Assembly (NCBI GenBank): GCA_016214005.1
Contig: JACRPK010000013.1
Coordinates: 1-36,722 of the forward strand
Source of the DNA: Candidatus Wolfebacteria bacterium
Lineage (GTDB): Bacteria; Patescibacteriota; Minisyncoccia; UBA6257; UBA9933
DNA: 36,722 bases
Direction of reading: 5' to 3'
Every line of letters starts with the position of its first letter. Positions within the stretch are counted from its first letter, which is position 1. Made by a program: the position numbers and the translations under genes. Under the pieces are notes generated by a model. The model was given only the letters and a program-made list of their open reading frames with translations, did not search any database and had not been told where the DNA came from. Positions 32,073 through 36,722 of the stretch are shown here, piece after piece.

Positions 32073-33606
32073 GCAGTTTAAGCAAACTTTCTCCGGTCAT
32101 TTCTTTTGATTTTGGGAGATTCATAATTTCTAAAATTGTCGGCGCCACATCAGCCAATATCCCTATCGTTGATTTTTCGGCCTCTTTTATTTCTATCGGG
32201 TTTTTTTTCTTCTCAAATTCTTTGGCCACTAAGTGTATCGGAACCGGGCTTGGATCGTGTTTTGTTTCCGGCTCGCCAGTGATAGGGTTGAAAAGCCTTT
32301 CAATGTTTCCGTGGTCAGAAGTGATTATCAGATACGCATTTTTATCCAATATGGTTTTAGTGATTTTATCTATTTGTTGATCAATAACTTCAACGGCTTT
32401 AAGCGAAGCGTCGTAATTTCCGGTATGGGCAATAATATCCGGGTTAGCGTAATTAGCGACAATGAAGTCATAAGTGCCTTCATTTATTGCCTCAACAACG
32501 CGGCTGGTTATTTCATTGGCCATCATTTCGGGATGGCTGGCATGGCTTAATTCTTTTCTTGATGGGATTAAAACGCGATATTCATTTTTAAAAGGCGCTT
32601 CATTTTCGCCGTTGAAAAAGTAAGTGATATGAGCGTATTTTTCTGTTTCCGCGATTTTAAATTGGGTTTTATCGGAATCCGCCAAAATTTTGCTCAGCGG
32701 ATTGGCAATAATTTCTTTTGAATATGCTACTGGCACATTGAACTCGTCGCTGTAGCTTATCATTGTTGATATAAAAAGATTATTAAATTTTTTAATCGGG
32801 AATTGGTTGAAATTTTTATCAACGAAAACTTTTGTAAGTTGCCGCATTCTGTCTTCGCGGAAATTAAAAAATATCACAGCATCATTTTCTTTGATTATTT
32901 TTTGAGAATTAATAATCGCCGGAGGAATATATTCGTCATTGTATCCTTGACTATGTGTATTTTTTATATAGTTTTCAAAATCTTTTGTTTCGGTTCCTTC
33001 GTTTGTAATAACATCGTAATATTTTTGCGTTCTTTCCCAATGATTGTCGCGATCCATGGCAAAATAACGGCCAGAAATGCTGGCGATATTTTCTTTTGTT
33101 TTTTGGGGAAAACGGCTTAAAAGATTAATCGAAGAAGTCGGCGGGCTATCGCGGCCGTCGGTTATCAAATGAATATTTAATTTTTCCACTTTTTCCATTT
33201 CAGCAAATTCTATCAAAGCCTCCAGATGCTCAAAAGCCGCATGAACAACGCCATCGGAAATAAGCCCGATTAAATTAACCGCGGAATTATTTTTTTTGGC
33301 GTGATCAAAAGCCTTTAAAATTGTTTCATTTTTAAAAAAACTTTTATCTCTGATGGCTAAGCTGATGCGCGGATAATTTTGATAAACAACTTTGCCCGAG
33401 CCGATATTTAAATGGCCGACTTCGCTGTTTCCTTCTTCGCCCCATGGAAGTCCGACGGCAATGCCAGAAGCTTGCAAGCTGGCAAAGGGAAAATTTTCTT
33501 TTAGATAATTGATTGACGGAGGATTAATAACATGGATAGGATTTGATTGATCGTTTCGGCCAATGCCCCAGCCATCTAAAATAATTAAAACAAGAGTTCG
33601 TTTCAT
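32065..33606 (-). CDS. gpmI: Phosphoglycerate mutase, cofactor-independent
   Basis: The enzyme converts 3- to 2-phosphoglycerate using two manganese ions. The 513 residues match the alkaline-phosphatase-like iPGM family: LIILDGWGIG (D11), EEGNSEVGHLNIG with the phospho-acceptor S61, ITDGRDSPPTSS, RYFAMDRDNHWERT, DHGNIE and KHDPSPVPIHL. A TAAAAT box (minus strand, 33619-33614) lies 7 nt before the ATG. Together with tpiA and pgk it gives lower glycolysis. Confidence 0.97.
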   Translation of the reverse strand: MKRTLVLIILDGWGIGRNDQSNPIHVINPPSINYLKENFPFASLQASGIAVGLPWGEEGNSEVGHLNIGSGKVVYQNYPRISLAIRDKSFFKNETILKAFDHAKKNNSAVNLIGLISDGVVHAAFEHLEALIEFAEMEKVEKLNIHLITDGRDSPPTSSINLLSRFPQKTKENIASISGRYFAMDRDNHWERTQKYYDVITNEGTETKDFENYIKNTHSQGYNDEYIPPAIINSQKIIKENDAVIFFNFREDRMRQLTKVFVDKNFNQFPIKKFNNLFISTMISYSDEFNVPVAYSKEIIANPLSKILADSDKTQFKIAETEKYAHITYFFNGENEAPFKNEYRVLIPSRKELSHASHPEMMANEITSRVVEAINEGTYDFIVANYANPDIIAHTGNYDASLKAVEVIDQQIDKITKTILDKNAYLIITSDHGNIERLFNPITGEPETKHDPSPVPIHLVAKEFEKKKNPIEIKEAEKSTIGILADVAPTILEIMNLPKSKEMTGESLLKLLI

Positions 33607-33623
33607 AATTTTTATTTTAGCTC

Positions 33624-33667
33624 ATAAAATCTTTTCCTGCCAGCTATTTCAAAACATAACAAAACAA
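33624..33667 (+). repeat. Repeat X, copy A
   Basis: This 44-bp unit matches 34971-35014 at 36 of 44 positions without gaps, in the same orientation. A partial inverted copy (GCGAGAAAAAGATTTT) lies at 33982-33997. Confidence 0.7.
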
Positions 33668-33712
33668 ATCATCTTTTAGAAACAGAATAATTTTGCTCCA
33701 GCGGCAAAATTT

Positions 33713-33732
33713 CCTGCCTACCGGCAGGCAGG
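33713..33732 (+). repeat. PAGR-type palindrome, intergenic copy
   Basis: CCTGCCTACCGGCAGGCAGG is palindromic except for one base pair. Related copies are inserted in pgk and rnhB. Confidence 0.75.
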
Positions 33733-33744
33733 TCTTCCCCCTCG

Positions 33745-33784
33745 GGTTGGCAATTCCGCTTCGCGGGAACCAAGCTTGCCAGCC
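33745..33784 (+). repeat. Nested palindrome
   Basis: GGTTGGCAA (33745-33753) pairs with TTGCCAGCC (33776-33784) at 8 of 9 positions. Inside is TTCCGC-TTC-GCGGGAA. It resembles bacterial REP-like hairpins. Confidence 0.5.
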
Positions 33785-33871
33785 CTGCGGGATGTTCTTC
33801 AAGATAATTTGTTTTGTTTTTAAAAATTAAGTAAAAATCTTTTTCATAGCGAATATCGCCGGAAAATGCCA

Positions 33872-33963
33872 TAAAATTCATCAGTTTATAGCGTAAAATG
33901 AGCCAGGCCCCCGAGCAAAGGCGAATTGGGTGGCGAATAGCGTAATAAACTGATAGAATTTTA
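33872..33963. repeat. Inverted repeat of 18/19 bp with a 55-nt core
   Basis: TAAAATTCATCAGTTTAT (33872-33889) pairs with ATAAACTGATAGAATTTTA (33945-33963) with one extra base. The core is 55 nt and less AT-rich (GCCAGGCCCCCGAGC). It could be a structured RNA or a small inverted-repeat element. Confidence 0.5.
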
Positions 33964-34008
33964 GCATTTGAAGGCGCATGAGCGAGAAAAAGATTTTGTG
34001 ATAATAAT

Positions 34009-34037
34009 TTGCAATTTTATAAGCGGTTTGGCATTAT
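34009..34037 (+). promoter_or_regulatory. htpX promoter (TTGCAA-17-CATTAT)
   Basis: TTGCAA (34009-34014) and CATTAT (34032-34037) are 17 bp apart, with the htpX ATG 7 nt downstream. This argues against the longer in-frame TTG start at 34009. Confidence 0.5.
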
Positions 34038-34044
34038 ATTTCTC

Positions 34045-34953
34045 ATGACTTTATACACTCAAAAAGATTCAAATATTAGAAAAACTTGGCTGCTTTTTAC
34101 GATTTTTTTGGTAATTATTATCGGCATTGGCTGGTTTTTCGGTCAAGTTTATAATAATCCGTCAATTTTATATTTTGCGGTGATTTTCAGCGTTTTGATG
34201 AATATCGTCGCTTATTGGTATAGCGATAAAATTGTTTTGAAAATGGCAAACGCGCAGGCTATTGAAAAAAAAGATTTTCCAGAACTTTATAATATTGTTG
34301 AAAATCTAGCCATCACCGCAGGTTTGCCGTTGCCTAAAATTTATATTGTCAATGAATCTCAGCCTAACGCTTTTGCCACCGGCAGAAATCCCGAACATGC
34401 GGTTGTAGCAGTAACATCCGGCCTTCTTAAAAAATTAAACAAGGCCGAACTTGAAGGAGTGATTGCTCACGAGCTTTCTCACATCGGCAACCGCGATATG
34501 CTTTTATCAACGGTTATAGTAGTTTTGGTCGGGTTTATTTCCATAATTTCAGATATGTTTTTAAGATCAAGTTTTTGGGGCGGTTTTGGCGGTAGGAGAG
34601 ATAAAGAAGGAAGCGGACAAATTCAGGCCATTATGGCTGTTTTAGGCATAATTATGGCAATTTTAGCGCCTATTGCCGCGACTTTAATGCAATTGGCGAT
34701 TTCCCGCAAAAGAGAATTTTTGGCCGATGCTTCGGGCGCGCTTCTTACTCGTTATCCCGAGGGTTTGGCAATGGCGCTTGAAAAAATATCTTCTGATAAT
34801 TCAACAATGCGAGTTGCCAATAATACTACGGCCCACCTCTGGCTTGATGATCCGTTCAAAAATAATAAAAAAGTTTCATGGTTTCATAAAATATTTATGA
34901 CCCATCCGCCAATAGAAGAAAGGTTGGCGGCATTAAGAGGATTGAAAGTATAA
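34045..34953 (+). CDS. htpX: Membrane zinc metalloprotease HtpX
   Basis: HtpX degrades misfolded membrane proteins. From the ATG at 34045 the product is 302 residues, with two N-terminal membrane helices, the zinc motif HELSH (H142, E143, H146), a pair of helices after it (VIVVLVGFISIISDMF and IMAVLGIIMAILAPIAATLM), the third-ligand segment REFLADASGA, and a C-terminal THPPIEERLAAL. This matches the M48B family in length and order. Confidence 0.95.
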   Translation: MTLYTQKDSNIRKTWLLFTIFLVIIIGIGWFFGQVYNNPSILYFAVIFSVLMNIVAYWYSDKIVLKMANAQAIEKKDFPELYNIVENLAITAGLPLPKIYIVNESQPNAFATGRNPEHAVVAVTSGLLKKLNKAELEGVIAHELSHIGNRDMLLSTVIVVLVGFISIISDMFLRSSFWGGFGGRRDKEGSGQIQAIMAVLGIIMAILAPIAATLMQLAISRKREFLADASGALLTRYPEGLAMALEKISSDNSTMRVANNTTAHLWLDDPFKNNKKVSWFHKIFMTHPPIEERLAALRGLKV

Positions 34954-34970
34954 GATTAAATTTTCTTCCA

Positions 34971-35063
34971 ATAAAATCTTTTTCCGCAAGATATTTCAAA
35001 GCCCAGCAAAACAATAAAGAAAATCTTTTCATAGAGACTTTGGCTGGCGAGAAAAGATTTTAT
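34971..35063. repeat. Repeat X pair, copies B1 and B2 (inverted), about 93 bp
   Basis: B1 (34971-35014, plus) matches copy A at 36 of 44 bases. B2 (35043-35063, minus) matches the first 21 bases of copy A at 19 of 21. The ends thus form an inverted repeat (ATAAAATCTTTT with AAAAGATTTTAT) around a short core, a layout like a miniature inverted-repeat element. It lies just after htpX and just before a truncated GGDEF remnant. Confidence 0.6.
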
Positions 35064-35082
35064 TTGATAAAATATCATAGAT

Positions 35083-35319
35083 ATGAAACAAAAATTAAAA
35101 AGAAATTTGTCGAGAATTAAAATTGAAGGCTTAAAAGAAAAAATCAAACCTAGCGCCAGTTTCGGCGTAATCACTACGGAAATCAAAAAATTGCTTCGAA
35201 TAAGCCTTCATGATTTAATAGAGCTTGCCGATAAAACGATGTATTTTGCGAAAAAGAAAGAGGGGAAGGGGTTTATTGCCGTTTACGATGAAAAGTTGGC
35301 TGATAAAAAACAGAAATAA
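35083..35319 (+). pseudogene. Truncated GGDEF (diguanylate cyclase) C-terminal remnant
   Basis: The 78-residue reading frame matches only the last third of a GGDEF domain: SASFGVITTE, then LIELADKTMYFAKKKEGKGF, where ADxAMYxAK is typical. The GG(D/E)EF catalytic loop and all before it are missing. The 5' end abuts the repeat-X element, so the gene was probably cut by insertion or deletion there. A TAAAAT box 9 nt before the ATG may be fortuitous. Confidence 0.7.
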
Positions 35320-35326
35320 TTTTAAT

Positions 35327-35414
35327 GGAAGGGTGCAGGAGCGGTTTAACTGGCAGTCCTGGAAAGACTGTGTACCGAAAGGTACCGCGAGTTCGAATCT
35401 CGCCCCTTCCGCCA
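35327..35414 (+). tRNA. tRNA-Ser (anticodon GGA), CCA encoded
   Basis: Acceptor GGAAGGG (35327-35333) pairs with CCCTTCC (35404-35410). The discriminator is G and CCA is encoded (35412-35414). The anticodon stem CAGTC/GACTG holds the loop CTGGAAA, giving GGA. The long variable arm GTACCGAAAGGTAC marks a class II tRNA. The T-arm is GCGAG-TTCGAAT-CTCGC. Confidence 0.95.
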
Positions 35415-35421
35415 AAATTGA

Positions 35422-35484
35422 AAATCGGAATTGGAAAAAATAGCCCAAGCGTTGGGAATATCAAGCGACGAGTTTTTGAAATAA
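35422..35484 (+). pseudogene. C-terminal remnant of an XRE-type HTH protein
   Basis: Immediately after tRNA-Ser a frame reads KSELEKIAQALGISSDEFLK then stop. This is the last helix pair common in XRE/HTH_3 regulators (LEKIAxALGxSxDEFL). Everything upstream of it is missing, with a stop codon at 35419-35421. It is thus a fragment, left at the tRNA 3' junction. Confidence 0.6.
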
Positions 35485-35486
35485 TT

Positions 35487-35861
35487 ATGGCAACGATTAC
35501 AAGCATTGGAGAAAATACACTTTCGGCAAAGCTAAAAACAATATTGCCAAACTGCGATCGGATAGACGCGCTCGTTGGCTATTTTTATTTCTCGGGTTTT
35601 CGCGATTTGCATAATGAATTGAAAGATAAGACCATCCGTATTCTTGTCGGAATGGACATAGACAAGAAGATTATTGAAAAAATATCGTCGTTCGATGACC
35701 TTAATCTCGACGACCACGCGGTCTGTCAAGCACAAGAGTTACCACGAACACCACCGAAGCCACAGAGTGAACACAAAGCAACACCGAACTGCGGATTTTG
35801 TCCGAAATACATTCAAACTTCGTCCAATACACACCGCCAGTTAGGAAATTTAATAAAATAA
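35487..35861 (+). pseudogene. Truncated PLD-like N-terminus of a helicase-type protein
   Basis: The first 75 or so residues (LSAKLKTILPNCDRIDALVG, YFYFSGFRDLHNELKDKTIR, ILVGMDID) match the N-terminal PLD-like domain found in front of SNF2/DEAD helicases of defence or repair type. After residue about 78 the frame loses this character (QELPRTPPKPQSEHK) and ends at 125 residues. The helicase part is absent. Codon use (GTC, CTC, GAC, TTC) differs from the AT-rich neighbours, a sign of transfer. Confidence 0.6.
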
Positions 35862-35865
35862 TTTA

Positions 35866-36552
35866 ATGCAATCAAAAAAAAATATACCATTTATTATAGG
35901 AGTAGCAACATTTATTGCATTTTTTATTTATTCAAAGCATAGTTTGTCACTGCCAGCCACCAACACATTGCGGCAAAAATTGCTTGCTATTGAAAATACT
36001 ATTCCAACTGAAGCGGGGAAAAAGAATTTTCTTGCGCAAAGCAATAATCTTACTCAAAAAGTTGACGCTGAGCTGATTGATCTTGATAGCCAAATTATAT
36101 CGTGCGATATGGATATAGATGGCATTATTTCTGGTGCAGGGACTATGAAAGGCAGTTGCATAGATTCAAGTTTAATATCAGCGCAAAGCGTGAAGGGAAA
36201 ATTTATGGGCGGGCAATGTTGCAGCGCGTTGATGAATACGAAAGAGTATCACGAGAATTTGAAAAAATTGCAGGCGTATAAAAATATGCCCGATATTCCG
36301 CTTGACCCAATGCATACGTCGATAAAGATAGTGAAAAATTGGATTGATTACGACAAAAACACAACCCTTACGCTTGCGGAACAAAAAATTTATGACGATG
36401 CTTACGCAATCTCAAAAGAGAAGCCTTGTTGTTGCAAATGCTGGCACTACTACACCAACGAGGGTATCGCCAAAAAAATGACAAAAGACGATATATTCAA
36501 CGCTCAGCAAATTGCAAACTATTGGGATGCATCTGATATTTGTGGGGCATAA
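35866..36552 (+). CDS. Membrane-anchored Cys-rich protein with CCCKCW motif
   Basis: The 228-residue protein has one N-terminal membrane helix (residues 7-23) and an external part with paired cysteines: C80, C97, C118-C119 (GGQCCSAL) and C188-C189-C190-x-C192-W (KPCCCKCWHYY), ending ANYWDASDICGA. I have the impression of similar CCCKCW proteins in CPR genomes and nanoarchaea, without known function. The dense Cys cluster suggests metal binding or a covalent redox site outside the cell. TAAAAT stands 6 nt before the ATG. The IS30 end begins 37 bp after the stop. Confidence 0.7.
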   Translation: MQSKKNIPFIIGVATFIAFFIYSKHSLSLPATNTLRQKLLAIENTIPTEAGKKNFLAQSNNLTQKVDAELIDLDSQIISCDMDIDGIISGAGTMKGSCIDSSLISAQSVKGKFMGGQCCSALMNTKEYHENLKKLQAYKNMPDIPLDPMHTSIKIVKNWIDYDKNTTLTLAEQKIYDDAYAISKEKPCCCKCWHYYTNEGIAKKMTKDDIFNAQQIANYWDASDICGA

Positions 36553-36586
36553 ATTATTTTCTGAGGAAGTAGAGTTTTTGGCGTGC

Positions 36587-36599
36587 ATTCAAGTTTGAA
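36587..36599. repeat. Probable IS30 terminal inverted repeat, right copy
   Basis: ATTCAAGTTTGAA matches the reverse complement of 122-134 at 11 of 13 positions. It overlaps the transposase stop codon and lies in a small dyad, TGCATTCAA-GTT-TGAACTGCA. Confidence 0.45.
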
Positions 36600-36722
36600 C
36601 TGCACCAGATATCATCCCAAGAACGAATACCTCGTGCGGAGTAAGGTAGCCGAGGCGTTTGCGCGGTCGATGATTGAGATTTCTCTCCACGCGCGACACC
36701 TCTTTGTGAGTAATCATAGCGA
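36589..36722 (-). CDS. IS30-family transposase, C-terminal fragment (enters from right edge)
   Basis: The minus strand reads 44 codons to a TGA at 36591-36589. The peptide contains THKEVSRVERNLNHRPRKRL then GYLTPHEVF, the C-terminal hallmark of IS30 transposases (NxRPRKxLGYxTPxEVF) just after the catalytic Glu region. It is on the same strand as the N-terminal fragment at the left edge. Confidence 0.85.
   Translation of the reverse strand, partial: AMITHKEVSRVERNLNHRPRKRLGYLTPHEVFVLGMISGAVQT

Larger units (their letters stand above)
33607..34044. other. 438-bp gene-poor spacer with repeats between gpmI and htpX
   Basis: The spacer holds, left to right: repeat X (33624-33667), the PAGR-type palindrome (33713-33732), a nested GC-rich palindrome (33745-33784), an 18/19-bp inverted repeat (33872-33889 with 33945-33963), an inverted partial X copy (33982-33997), and the htpX promoter. 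A 70-codon minus-strand ORF runs through the palindromes but looks like chance. It starts near the AT-rich end and codes PAGR-type peptide from the repeat. Confidence 0.6.

Noticed and set aside
33669-33881. A 70-residue minus-strand protein between gpmI and htpX
   Set aside because: Half of it is translation of the PAGR-type palindrome and nested hairpins, and the rest matches nothing I know. It is noted only as part of the spacer.
35325-35861. A 178-residue ORF starting in tRNA-Ser
   Set aside because: Its first 54 codons are tRNA sequence and HTH remnant in another frame. The real start is the ATG at 35487.

Overview
The window looks like a chromosomal contig from a Candidate Phyla Radiation bacterium (Patescibacteria, probably a Parcubacteria-type lineage). 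This is inferred from the AT-rich sequence, compact gene packing, near absence of Shine-Dalgarno sequences, a type IV pilus locus without a secretin gene, and several small proteins whose style I recognise from that group. No database search was possible, so the lineage is an inference.

Layout. 1-157: 5' end of an IS30-family transposase leaving the left edge. 158-5846: tpiA (minus), then lepA, tRNA-Gly(CCC), a small CxxC protein, terminator, pgk, a DHH phosphoesterase and an RNase HI. 5843-15043: comFC diverges from a type IV pilus/competence block (pilM, pilN, pilO, a small membrane protein, pilB, pilT, pilC, pilin, prepilin peptidase, pseudopilin). 15099-19123: ligA, a PaaX/Cas2-like regulator flanked by two copies of a 30-bp dyad, and trpS. 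19134-23657: membrane protein, gatC, gatA, a PLD/cardiolipin synthase-like gene with an in-frame TGA, and an endonuclease Q-like gene. 23760-30169: nusA, ppa, clpP, a membrane-anchored protein, ndk, then a thiol-redox group (DUF1573, CcdA-like, a helical protein, thioredoxin-like). 30173-31253: rplJ-rplL behind an L10 leader. 31305-33606: tRNA-Val(CAC), an orphan tRNA 3' half, rnhB, and convergent gpmI. 33607-36722: htpX between repeat-rich spacers, then a decayed accessory zone (GGDEF remnant, tRNA-Ser(GGA), HTH remnant, truncated PLD/helicase N-terminus, Cys-rich secreted-type protein) and the 3' end of an IS30 transposase at the right edge.

How it works together. The core is housekeeping: glycolysis (tpiA, pgk, gpmI), translation (lepA, trpS, gatCA, L10/L12, tRNAs), and DNA/RNA maintenance (ligA, EndoQ-like, RNases HI and HII, nusA). 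The pil/comFC block should form a pilus machine for adhesion or DNA uptake, with no outer-membrane secretin.

Most notable observations: (i) the PaaX/Cas2-like gene with one dyad over its own -35 and an inverted copy just after a putative trpS -10; (ii) a -10-like hexamer 6-8 nt before 13 start codons, suggesting leaderless mRNAs; (iii) several families of short repeats inserted in frame inside tpiA, lepA, pgk, rnhB and the prepilin peptidase; (iv) a 44-bp repeat family on both sides of htpX; (v) same-strand IS30 ends at both window edges.
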